Source: JBCFAY01 sp038562375
GTDB taxonomy: Bacteria; Bacillota; Clostridia; Christensenellales; CAG-138
Length of the DNA: 55,714 nucleotides
NCBI GenBank assembly: GCA_038562375.1
Contig: JBCFAY010000023.1
Location: 1-55,714 of the forward strand
Reading direction: 5' to 3'
Shown here: one piece after another, positions 42,610 to 49,911 of the stretch
Layout of the letters: every line of letters starts with the position of its first letter
Numbering within the stretch: position 1 is the stretch's first letter
Position numbers and translations under genes: made by a program
The notes under the pieces: model-generated
The model's input: the letters and a program-made list of their open reading frames with translations, nothing else
Databases searched by the model: none
Told to the model about the DNA's origin: nothing

Positions 42610-43308
42610 TTACAAATTGCAATACTGCTCAATATCCACTGTTACCTTGTCTAAATGTCTTTCCATCGCCAACTTAGCCTTGACAGGATCGCGTTCCTTG
42701 ATAGCTTGCATGATCTCGTCGTGTTGCGTGACACAGATTTGACCCTTTTCCAATGCTTTCGCCATCGAAAAGAACTTTACATATACGTCGTCGGTCATGA
42801 GCAGTATCTTGAGGATTTGATAAAGCGTGTAATTACCCGAATATTCTGCAATACTTAAATGAAACTTCAAATCAAGCTCGCTGCCGCTGCCACCATACCT
42901 TGCCTCAATTGCATATGCAAGCATAATAGCATCAAGTTCCGACATCTGTTTATCCGTAATCTTTTCGCACGCTAAGGCAACGGTCAATCCTTCAAGCGTC
43001 CTTCGGACTTCGATTATTTCTAGCAGCGTCTTTTTTGTAACGTTCTCCATAAGCCCAAATAGCTTGTCGATGGAGACTTTTTTATTTGCAAGTTGCACTT
43101 TTTCCTCGTAATAGGACATGCCTTGCACCGTCAGTCTGCGGCCCTTATTATCCACCTTCTCCAGATAACCTTCCTCTTCCATTAACTTGAGTCGGCGGCC
43201 TATAGTTGCTTGCGGCACAGATAGAACTTCGCTCAAATATGAAGCTCCTACCGGGCCGCTCGCTTGCTTAATTTCGCTCAGTAGCGTCAAATTATCAAAT
43301 TGTTCCAT
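42610..43308 (-). CDS. GntR/FCD-type transcriptional regulator of the furanoside operon
   Basis: ATG 43308 follows GGGGGAA. The 232-residue protein has an N-terminal winged helix (residues about 8-62; LSEVLSVPQATIGRRLKLMEEEGYLEKV) and a C-terminal all-helical FCD domain, with EIIEVRRTLEGLTVALA, DLKFHLSIAEYSGN and a late HDEIMQAI segment, the metal and effector site of FadR-type regulators. It is first in the operon, and a TGATCA-repeat operator lies between its promoter and its start, so autoregulation is likely. The effector is probably a sugar acid or sugar phosphate. Confidence 0.85.
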   Translation of the reverse strand: MEQFDNLTLLSEIKQASGPVGASYLSEVLSVPQATIGRRLKLMEEEGYLEKVDNKGRRLTVQGMSYYEEKVQLANKKVSIDKLFGLMENVTKKTLLEIIEVRRTLEGLTVALACEKITDKQMSELDAIMLAYAIEARYGGSGSELDLKFHLSIAEYSGNYTLYQILKILLMTDDVYVKFFSMAKALEKGQICVTQHDEIMQAIKERDPVKAKLAMERHLDKVTVDIEQYCNL

Positions 43309-43366
43309 TATTTCCCCCAATTAATACGTGTGGATTGATTATAGGTTAGCATTTATTGGTATATTA

Positions 43367-43383
43367 TGATCATCAATTGATCA
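43367..43383. promoter_or_regulatory. Candidate GntR operator
   Basis: TGATCA occurs twice, separated by TCAAT, as a 17-base near-palindrome between the promoter and the regulator gene. FCD-type regulators use palindromes of this size. Confidence 0.5.
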
Positions 43384-43403
43384 CTATTGATTAATGCTTT
43401 ATT

Positions 43404-43432
43404 AGCATATCAAGTATTTAATTCTTTGTCAA
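43404..43432 (-). promoter_or_regulatory. SigA promoter of the furanoside operon
   Basis: On the reverse strand TTGACA (43432-43427), a 17-base spacer and TATGCT (43409-43404) precede the regulator gene. No other promoter of equal quality is visible before 31347, and gaps between the eleven genes are all under 80 bases. Confidence 0.7.
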
Positions 43433-43445
43433 CGAAAAGTTAAGA

Positions 43446-43693
43446 ATGATGAGAACCGATTCATCTTCCTATACACTATCTGCCCCCGTATGGACGATGC
43501 GTCCAAGATATACCTGTTCCTGGCATAGATCGCACATAGGTGATGTTCATAAACCGGCCGTTTGCCTCGTGAGAAAAGAATACAAGATCCCCGGACGCAA
43601 GATCGCCCACACTTATGGTCAAACCGTTATTCACGCAATACTCCGCCTGCGCCGCCGCAGTCCTTGGGAGAGAGACGCCGATCTGCCGATAAT
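43446..43693 (-). pseudogene. NlpC/P60 peptidase C-terminal remnant (frameshifted)
   Basis: On the reverse strand the peptide YRQIGVSLPRTAAAQAEYC, then VGDLASGDLVFFS, is the middle of an NlpC/P60 cell-wall peptidase. After NIT the frame shifts, and the next frame continues with IYARNRYILDASS and GQIVYR, the normal C-terminus. The catalytic cysteine part is missing. Such a domain is found in the CwlT-like lysozyme of Tn916-family conjugative elements, which fits the two genes to its right. Confidence 0.65.
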
Positions 43694-43818
43694 TCAGTTT
43701 TCAAAGGGCATAAGGTGGAAGTTTGTTTCTGCCCTCTGGTCCCGTACATTAAAAAAAGCTTCGTAAAATATAGGACAAAAATGAGGCCTGCAGAAAAAAT
43801 TTCTACAAGCCTTTTCAC

Positions 43819-44019
43819 TTATCGGCCAAACCGTTTCAGGTCAAAGTTGTGTACTGCCAATATGAATTCCAGCGTTAAATGCTGCCTGCAATCTTCATCA
43901 AGCTTTCCAAAAGGGCAGGATTTTTTGATGATCAGCGGTTCGAAGCGCCGGATGAGATTTTCCATTGCCCGTTCATTACCCTGCTGGGCGGCTTCGATTA
44001 AATCCAGTATTTCCGGCAT
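43819..44019 (-). CDS. Tn916-like small helix-turn-helix protein (Orf8-type)
   Basis: ATG 44019 has AAGGAGG nine bases upstream. The 66-residue protein (MPEILDLIEAAQQGNERAMENLIRRFEPLI ...) matches the small HTH-domain proteins that accompany the Orf7-type sigma factor in Tn916 and Tn1549-like conjugative transposons; the AMENLIRRFEPLIIK portion resembles sigma region 2. It lies 77 bases downstream of the sigma-like gene. It looks intact but the rest of the element is gone. Confidence 0.7.
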   Translation of the reverse strand: MPEILDLIEAAQQGNERAMENLIRRFEPLIIKKSCPFGKLDEDCRQHLTLEFILAVHNFDLKRFGR

Positions 44020-44096
44020 AGTCTTTTCCTCCTTCCATAAAAGTAACTGGCTTTTATGGAACAGGAGGGGCACGGATCAGAGAGAAAATATCCGCT

Positions 44097-44504
44097 TTAT
44101 ATCTGTAACCGACTTTTCAACTTTTTTAAAACCCGGTTTTTCCGTTCGGTGATGCTCTGCTGCGTCACTCCGAAAATGAGGGAAAGCTGATAATCGGTTT
44201 TGTCTCCGAAATATTTCAGATAAAGTAATTGTTTGTCCTTTGAATTTAAAGTGCCGACTATAGCAGACAGGATTTCGTTTTCTATGCATTCATCCAGTTT
44301 GTCCGTATTGGAAACAGGAATGTTGATGTTTAGATCGGCTTCGGTGCAAAGACTGATTTCTTGTACTTCCTGCAATGGAATGCTCCTGTTGAAATACTTG
44401 TATTGGGCGCGGAAATATCCTTTCGCGGAACGTGTGAGCACAATTTTTATATAGGCACAAAACACCTTCTCTACCGCTTGATAAGTTTCAACACTCTTAT
44501 TCAT
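44097..44504 (-). CDS. Tn916-like sigma-70 family factor (Orf7-type)
   Basis: ATG 44504 follows GAGGAGG. The 135-residue protein has sigma region 4 in its last 60 residues (LNSKDKQLLYLKYFGDKTDYQLSLIFGVTQQSITERKNRVLKKLK), which forms the helix-turn-helix. The N-terminal half is the short region typical of conjugative-transposon sigma-like regulators. Together with the small HTH gene and the NlpC/P60 fragment it marks the remains of a Tn916-family element. Whether it is still expressed is unknown; a target promoter is not obvious. Confidence 0.75.
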   Translation of the reverse strand: MNKSVETYQAVEKVFCAYIKIVLTRSAKGYFRAQYKYFNRSIPLQEVQEISLCTEADLNINIPVSNTDKLDECIENEILSAIVGTLNSKDKQLLYLKYFGDKTDYQLSLIFGVTQQSITERKNRVLKKLKSRLQI

Positions 44505-44569
44505 AGGGCTTTGACCTCCTCTTGCCCTATATATTGAAGTGGTGAAGACGAAATACAGGGATTCATGCA

Positions 44570-44758
44570 TTAATCCCTAAATAGTAATAAAAATTCATAT
44601 TTCTCCGCATAGCGAAGGCTGCAAAGAGAAACCTTGCAGCCTATGCCCTTATTTAGTCCTGGAGAATAGATTTCTCCATATTCAGGCCTTAGATATTCAA
44701 TTAATTCGACCGCATCTTCAAGCCAGGCGAAGGGGTTCCTTCCATCGACTGCAAACAT
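44570..44758 (-). pseudogene. Unassigned gene remnant containing the right copy of the direct repeat
   Basis: The 62-residue open frame (WLEDAVELIEYLRPEYGEIYSPGLNKGIG ...) has no family I recognise. Its 44660-44706 part matches 31094-31138, and both copies keep the peptide pattern EYLR. It has no ribosome binding site at its ATG. It is best read as a fragment of a mobile-element gene. Confidence 0.4.
44660..44706. repeat. Right copy of the degenerate direct repeat
   Basis: Partner of 31094-31138 in the same orientation, with one-base insertions and scattered changes. The pair encloses 13.5 kb containing the furanoside operon and the Tn916-like relics. Confidence 0.6.
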
Positions 44759-44798
44759 TAGTGAATATGCTTCTCCATCATGTCAACAACGAGCAGCG

Positions 44799-46091
44799 TT
44801 ATGCTGTTATATCCCCATTGCTGGCTTGAGAGGAAGAAGCATTGGGTTGAACAGGTTGAATGCGTTTTATTATCAATTTCTTTTTCAAGGCGATCGTGCT
44901 GAACAAAAATGCCAGAGCAGTCATGGTGATTTGTATCATAAACGCATATTCAAATTTACCTGTTGCTTCATTAATCAGATTTCCGAGGGGGGTCCCAATC
45001 GCAAAGCCCAAGAATGTCAGCCCGAACACAATGCCCATAATTGTCGAAAACGCCTTTTTGCCGAATATCTTTTCTACCATCAGCGGTATCGGCAACGATA
45101 CTTCTGCCAAACCTATTCCCAATAAAACCGCTGAAATCCAGATAAAAATTTCCGATTTTCCAAACAGCAAAAATACAGCCGACAATATAAAGCATCCGCA
45201 GCCGAAAGCATTTGTGATCAATATTCCGAATTTGTCATTGATAAGGCCCATAATGATGTCGGAAAAGGAACTAAACAAAGCTGCGGCACCCAAAACGGTA
45301 CCTACAAAGATCAGATCAAAGCCTGTTTCTCCCAAAAAAACCGGCATGATCGATTGAAAGGCCGGCATGGCAAGACCTAAAAGCAAAGCCGTGAAAATCA
45401 GTAGCCAGAAATTTGCTGTTTTAAACGCTTGTGAAAATGTAGGCCCAGATAATTCTTTTTCTTGTTTTGTTGCTTCAGTTTTTGCTTCCTCTGCGCCATA
45501 GGGCAGCTGTCCCATATCCGATGGATGTACCCTGATGAAAATACTGACGATAATCATTGTAATCAACATTGCTCCGGCACAAAGCAAAAAAGAATTGCTG
45601 TAACCTAATTTCTCTATCCAGCTACCGATCAGCGGATAAAACAACATCGCGCCGAAATTGGGGGCTGTAAAGATAATGCCCAAAATCAAGCCTTGTCGCT
45701 TCACAAACCAGGAAGTAATGATCGTGGAGCACATGGTCGCGGTGCCGGCAACATATCCGATGCCCGTGAGCAGCGCGGCGATATAATACATGACCAGGGA
45801 TTTGGAAAAGGCAAACATCAGCATCGCCACAACAGAAAGGCTGAGCCCAATGGTTATCATCTTCTTCAAGCCGATTTTTTTTTGTAAAAACCCAAAAAGC
45901 ATGCTGAAGATAAAAATGCCAATTGCGGCTATGCTTATGATAACGGAAAACGCCGAGTTTGCAATCCCCAGCGCGGTAGAAATCGGCAGTACATACAGGC
46001 TTAGCGACGCCATTCCCGCGCCCGGGACGACAAAGAACATCAAAAAGCACATCAGGGCCACGATCCATGCATAATTGAAACGCTTCTTCAT
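44799..46091 (-). CDS. Major facilitator superfamily transporter (oxalate/formate antiporter-like)
   Basis: ATG 46091 has GGAGGG ten bases upstream; an ATG six codons earlier has none. The 430-residue protein has twelve hydrophobic segments with a central cytoplasmic loop at about residues 190-215. The N-terminal part (FVVPGAGMASLSLYVLPISTALG, then FGFLQKKIGLKKMI) and the PNFGAMLFYPLIG segment resemble the OFA/monocarboxylate branch. It is divergent to the crotonase gene and its -10 box overlaps a palindrome shared with two other promoters. A small organic acid substrate is inferred. Confidence 0.85.
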   Translation of the reverse strand: MKKRFNYAWIVALMCFLMFFVVPGAGMASLSLYVLPISTALGIANSAFSVIISIAAIGIFIFSMLFGFLQKKIGLKKMITIGLSLSVVAMLMFAFSKSLVMYYIAALLTGIGYVAGTATMCSTIITSWFVKRQGLILGIIFTAPNFGAMLFYPLIGSWIEKLGYSNSFLLCAGAMLITMIIVSIFIRVHPSDMGQLPYGAEEAKTEATKQEKELSGPTFSQAFKTANFWLLIFTALLLGLAMPAFQSIMPVFLGETGFDLIFVGTVLGAAALFSSFSDIIMGLINDKFGILITNAFGCGCFILSAVFLLFGKSEIFIWISAVLLGIGLAEVSLPIPLMVEKIFGKKAFSTIMGIVFGLTFLGFAIGTPLGNLINEATGKFEYAFMIQITMTALAFLFSTIALKKKLIIKRIQPVQPNASSSQASNGDITA

Positions 46092-46336
46092 AACCTTCAA
46101 ACCCTCCATGATTCATAAGTAGAATAGTGTGGAACGGCCTTTCTTCTTATCCGTTTCGAAAAGCAATGAGTTGCGGATGGTGTTTTGCTGTTATAGGGGG
46201 GCACAGAGAAGTTTAACGATACTGCGGCGCTATCCAAACTAGTGTCTAGGGAAATGCAAAGTTACTTCCGCTTTGGTTGGGAAATAGCATCACCTCCAGA
46301 TTTTTATAAATTCTCGCGAATGCCCGGCTTAATAGA

Positions 46337-46367
46337 TGATACTGAGTATATTATGATACTAAGTATA
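46337..46367. promoter_or_regulatory. Two TetR-type operators, O1 and O2
   Basis: TGATACTGAGTATA (46337-46350) and TGATACTAAGTATA (46354-46367) are two copies of one palindrome, 17 bases apart centre to centre. O2 covers the -10 box of the reverse-strand MFS promoter. Confidence 0.7.
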
Positions 46368-46389
46368 ATTTATAATCAATGGTTGTCAA
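46362..46389 (-). promoter_or_regulatory. SigA promoter of the MFS gene
   Basis: Reverse strand TTGACA (46389-46384), 16 bases, TATACT (46367-46362). The region 46110-46505 holds this promoter, the divergent one and four operators; there is no other gene in it. Confidence 0.7.
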
Positions 46390-46427
46390 TAACTTTTTTA
46401 ACGCGCAAATAGCTTTTGATTTGCAGC

Positions 46428-46456
46428 TTGACAGGGAAATAAAGAGACTATAAAAT
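46428..46456 (+). promoter_or_regulatory. SigA promoter of the crotonase gene
   Basis: TTGACA (46428-46433), 17 bases, TAAAAT (46451-46456). The next operator starts at the last base of the -10 box. Confidence 0.75.
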
Positions 46457-46488
46457 GATATCAAGTATCAATAGATACTTAGTATCAT
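46456..46488. promoter_or_regulatory. Two TetR-type operators, O3 and O4
   Basis: TGATATCAAGTATCA (46456-46470) and GATACTTAGTATC (46474-46486) occupy the transcription start area of the crotonase promoter, directly before the ribosome binding site AGGAGGGG. Confidence 0.7.
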
Positions 46489-46505
46489 ACAGGAGGGGCA
46501 ACATC

Positions 46506-47393
46506 ATGTCTGAACAGAATCATTTCAAAGGCGAAGTAAAACCCCTGAGCTTCGAGGAATACTCGGAGAAGTACAAAGAATTCTTTGTTATGAAAAGAGA
46601 AAACGGAATCATTGAAGCAAGACTGTGTACGGACGGCGGCCCTTTTCAGCACACCTGGGCGGGTCATGCCGCCTGGAATCAAGCCTGGCTCGATATCGGC
46701 AACGATCCGGAAAACGAAGTGCTGATCATTACCGGCACGGGGGATAAATTTTACACGATCCCCTTTTCAAAGAATCCTGAAAAGCGTAAAGCCGAGGGGA
46801 ATTGGGAGAACCTTCCTTTCCGGGAATGGTCGACTAACAACATGATGCGCCAATACAAGGAGTCATACAAGAATCTTGAGCATCTGATCTTTAACATGGA
46901 CATCCCTACGATCGCGGTAGTGAACGGGCCCGGATCCCATACGGAATTCATGCTGGCATGCGACTTGACTTTATGCGCCTCAGATGCCTATTTCTTCGAA
47001 AATCATTTCGTTTTCGGCGTTGCGCCCGGCGATGGGATGTATTTGATCATGCAGGAACTGCTCGGGCTCAAAAAGGCCGCGTACTATATGTATACGGGCG
47101 ATAACATCGACGCTGAAACGGCGAAGGAACTCGGCTTGGTGAATGAAGTGCTGCCCAGGGAGCAATTGCTTGACAGAGCGTGGGAACTGGCCAGAGAGAT
47201 GATGAAACGGCCGCGCGGATGCCGCTACATGACGAGCCAGATCACCAAACGCCCCTGGAAAAAGCTCTTGGTACAGGATCTGGAGCATCATATGATGCAT
47301 CAGCATTTCGATATGGCTGCGGAATCTGAGACAGGTTCGCCAGAGCTAAGGAAACTGTTGCCTATCAAAGTTCCCTTTACTATTAAAGACTAG
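46506..47393 (+). CDS. Crotonase-family hydrolase resembling 6-oxocamphor hydrolase
   Basis: ATG 46506 follows AGGAGGGG. The 295-residue protein has the crotonase fold signatures NEVLIITGTGDKF (70-82), IPTIAVVNGPG and GLVNEVLPREQLLDRAWELA. From memory of 6-oxocamphor hydrolase, the residues that cleave a C-C bond in cyclic beta-diketones align with His145 (GSHTE), His167 (ENHFVFG) and Asp176 (PGDG) here, while ordinary enoyl-CoA hydratase glutamates are absent at those places. It may thus hydrolyse a diketone rather than hydrate a CoA ester. It faces an MFS gene and shares operators with it and with the peptidase gene at 48449. Confidence 0.8.
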   Translation: MSEQNHFKGEVKPLSFEEYSEKYKEFFVMKRENGIIEARLCTDGGPFQHTWAGHAAWNQAWLDIGNDPENEVLIITGTGDKFYTIPFSKNPEKRKAEGNWENLPFREWSTNNMMRQYKESYKNLEHLIFNMDIPTIAVVNGPGSHTEFMLACDLTLCASDAYFFENHFVFGVAPGDGMYLIMQELLGLKKAAYYMYTGDNIDAETAKELGLVNEVLPREQLLDRAWELAREMMKRPRGCRYMTSQITKRPWKKLLVQDLEHHMMHQHFDMAAESETGSPELRKLLPIKVPFTIKD

Positions 47394-47435
47394 TTTCAGA
47401 AATACGAAACACGCGTCAGGCCTAAATATACAATA

Positions 47436-47474
47436 GAGGCAATTCTTGTTTAATGCAGAGACGAGAATTGCCTC
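47436..47474 (+). terminator. Inverted repeat after the crotonase gene
   Basis: GAGGCAATTCT (47436-47446) pairs with AGAATTGCCTC (47464-47474) over 11 bp with a 17-base loop. No T-run follows, so termination is uncertain. Confidence 0.4.
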
Positions 47475-47552
47475 CATTCAACCGTATGTCTCAACAGCAT
47501 TCGGAAAGTATGATATACTAAGAAAAAACTTGCCAAATGAGGGACATGCGGA

Positions 47553-48182
47553 ATGAAAAGCGATTTGCGTAAGAACAATCAGGCCGCTTCAGGCTGGCAT
47601 GACAAGAAGAAGGCCAAAACCAGAGCCGTGATTCAGCGTGAAGCACTCAGACTGTTCAAAAAACAAGGGTATAATGAAACAACGATAGAACAGATAGCGG
47701 AAGCTTCTGAAATTTCACGCATGACCTTTTTTCGATATTTTGCTACGAAAGCCGACGTAGTTCTTAATGATATTGACTTTGTTGATCATAAGATTATGGA
47801 GGCTACACTTTCCGAGCCTCCAGAACTGAGTCTGACGCAGGCTCTGCGCAATGCGTTTTCCAAATTATATCTGGAAAGCCCCAGCAAAGAATTAGAAGTG
47901 TTGAAAGAACGTTACCTTTTATTGCGTACGATTCCTGAACTGCGCACTGCCATAATGAACCATAATATCAGAAAATTCCGTTTGATCGGCGAAATGGTGG
48001 CAAAACGCAATGGGCGCAGTTCGGATGACTTTGCAGTATGGAACTACGCCGGCGTGATTGGCGGGATATGGATTGCCGCATGGGTCAGTACGGAAAAAGA
48101 TACGGCGGAAGGATTTATCAATCGATTCTACCAGGTGCTGGACGCTGGCCTGAAGCATCTTGAAGCGGGGCTGCCCCTATGA
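47553..48182 (+). CDS. TetR/AcrR-family transcriptional regulator
   Basis: The 209-residue protein has an N-terminal TetR helix-turn-helix, with RAVIQREALRLFKKQGYNETTIEQIAEASEISRMTFFRYFATKADVV at residues 24-70, and an all-helical ligand domain. The sequence TFFRYF is the recognition helix end. It lies between the crotonase and peptidase genes, both of which have the TGATACT-AGTATCA palindromes on their promoters, so it is the obvious repressor. Upstream, AGTATGATATACT (47508-47520) resembles a diverged half of the same site, which hints at autoregulation. Confidence 0.88.
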   Translation: MKSDLRKNNQAASGWHDKKKAKTRAVIQREALRLFKKQGYNETTIEQIAEASEISRMTFFRYFATKADVVLNDIDFVDHKIMEATLSEPPELSLTQALRNAFSKLYLESPSKELEVLKERYLLLRTIPELRTAIMNHNIRKFRLIGEMVAKRNGRSSDDFAVWNYAGVIGGIWIAAWVSTEKDTAEGFINRFYQVLDAGLKHLEAGLPL

Positions 48183-48278
48183 TTGTTTTAATAACTAGGA
48201 TATTGCTGATAACTATATTTTAATAAATCATTTGATACTCCGTTTTTCTTAAATTATTTATCTAATAATATATGAAAC

Positions 48279-48335
48279 ATCCCTTTACGAGGTATATCTG
48301 TGGTTATCACAGATATGCCCAAAGGGATTTATTTA
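48279..48335 (+). terminator. Terminator after the TetR gene
   Basis: ATCCCTTT (48279-48286) pairs with AAAGGGAT (48321-48328) and ATATCTGTG (48294-48302) with CACAGATAT (48308-48316), followed by TTTATTTAT. The rest of the 48183-48448 gap holds the promoter and operators of the next gene. Confidence 0.65.
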
Positions 48336-48369
48336 TGTATTTTTAAGTACAAATTCATTGATGAGAAGC

Positions 48370-48424
48370 TTGACAGATGAATCAAAAAGCTATACGATAC
48401 TAGTATCAATTGATACTAGTATCA
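48370..48424 (+). promoter_or_regulatory. Promoter of the M20 gene with two TetR-type operators, O5 and O6
   Basis: TTGACA (48370-48375), 17 bases and TACGAT (48393-48398) form the promoter. GATACTAGTATC (48396-48407, perfect palindrome) overlaps the -10 box and TGATACTAGTATCA (48411-48424, perfect palindrome) follows; the two are 16 bases apart centre to centre. Confidence 0.75.
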
Positions 48425-48448
48425 ATAGAGCTTTGGGGGATTACATTC

Positions 48449-49858
48449 ATGAGTTATATTGATAGAATTTCTGAAATCATCGAGGGAAAAAGCGATATCC
48501 TCATCAATGCCAGCGACAGAATCTGGGAATATGCGGAAACAGGATTTGAAGAATTCGAGTCGTCAAAATTACTGTGCAGTATATTACGGCAGGAAGGGTT
48601 CACCGTTTCAGAAAAAGTCGCGGGTATTGATACCGCTTTTATTGGAAGCTTTGGAAGTGGAAAGCCTGTCATTGCCATGTTAGGCGAATATGACGCGCTT
48701 TCCGAAATGAGCCAGAAGGCGGGAATTGCTGAGAAAAGCCCGGTAGTTGGGGAAGGAAACGGCCACGGTTGCGGCCATAACCTTTTAGGTGTGGGAGCAT
48801 TGGCGGGGGCGATCGCTTTAAGATATTACCTTGAAGAAAACAACTTGCCCGGCACAATTCTATATTATGGTTGTCCGGCCGAAGAAACAGGTTTCGGGAA
48901 AGCTTATCTGGTAAAGGAAGGCTTGTTTGAAAACGTTGATTTAGCCCTAGCTTGGCACCCTGCAACGATGAACAGCATTATTTCGGTTCCATTGATGGCC
49001 ATTCTGAAAATGTATTGCAGATTTACCGGAAAAGGCGCTCATGCCGCTTTGATTCCCCATTTGGGCCGAAGCGCTTTGGATGCCGTGGAGTTGATGAATG
49101 TAGGCGTCAATTATTTGAGAGAACATATCATCGAAAAGGCAAGGATTCACTATGCCGTTATCAATACGGGCGGGCGGGATCCCAATGTCGTACAGTCAAA
49201 GGCGGAGAATTTTTTATTTCTACGCGCACCAAAAGTGACGCAGGCAAAAGAAATATATGAAAGAGTCGCCAATATTGCCAAGGGCGCGGCGTTAATGACG
49301 GATACGCAAGTCGAAATTATTTTTGATGGAGGCTGTTCCGATCTGATTCCCAACAGTGCGCTGTCACAGGTCCTGTATAACCATCTCAAAAACATTGGAC
49401 CTCCGCCTTTTGATGAAAAGGACAAGATGATCGCAAAAGAATTTGAAGCTACCCTTTCAGCGCAGGAAAAGCTCAGTGATATCAGGCAAAATAAAGCGTT
49501 GGAAGGAAAATTATTGGCAGATACCACCAATCCTTACTATGAGATTTCCGAAGTATTGGCCGCGTCCTCGGATGTCGGGGATGTCAGCTGGGTGGTCCCT
49601 TCCGCACAGTGTTTCGTAGCTTGCGCGGCGATAGGCACGCAGGGCCATTCATGGCAGTTTACGGCACAGATGAAAACATCTATCGCTCACAAGGGGATGC
49701 TGACCGCAGGAAAGATACTCGCCGCCACATCCATTGAAGTAATGCAAAATCCTGCCCTTATCGAGACTGCAAAAAAGGAATTGGAAGAAAGATTGGGCGG
49801 GATGGCCTACGAGAGCCCGATGCCTATGGATTACCAGTCTAAACTTTCTCAAAAATGA
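48449..49858 (+). CDS. M20-family amidohydrolase (AbgB/aminobenzoyl-glutamate hydrolase-like)
   Basis: ATG 48449 follows GGGGGA. The 469-residue protein has the AbgB-type features AMLGEYDALSEMSQ (77-90), GHGCGHNLLGVGALAGA (105-121) and CPAEETGFGKAYL with the catalytic and metal glutamates at 145-146, then a dimerisation domain with FTGKGAHAALIPHLGRSALDA. Such enzymes release an amino acid from an N-acyl or aminobenzoyl conjugate. It starts a run of genes (this, two membrane proteins, N-acyl-D-amino-acid deacylase) behind an operator-covered promoter. Cytoplasmic, since no signal peptide is present. Confidence 0.88.
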   Translation: MSYIDRISEIIEGKSDILINASDRIWEYAETGFEEFESSKLLCSILRQEGFTVSEKVAGIDTAFIGSFGSGKPVIAMLGEYDALSEMSQKAGIAEKSPVVGEGNGHGCGHNLLGVGALAGAIALRYYLEENNLPGTILYYGCPAEETGFGKAYLVKEGLFENVDLALAWHPATMNSIISVPLMAILKMYCRFTGKGAHAALIPHLGRSALDAVELMNVGVNYLREHIIEKARIHYAVINTGGRDPNVVQSKAENFLFLRAPKVTQAKEIYERVANIAKGAALMTDTQVEIIFDGGCSDLIPNSALSQVLYNHLKNIGPPPFDEKDKMIAKEFEATLSAQEKLSDIRQNKALEGKLLADTTNPYYEISEVLAASSDVGDVSWVVPSAQCFVACAAIGTQGHSWQFTAQMKTSIAHKGMLTAGKILAATSIEVMQNPALIETAKKELEERLGGMAYESPMPMDYQSKLSQK

Positions 49859-49911
49859 AAATCGAATTGATAAAATAATCCCTTTAAATGATCCCAAATA
49901 AGGAGAAAAAG

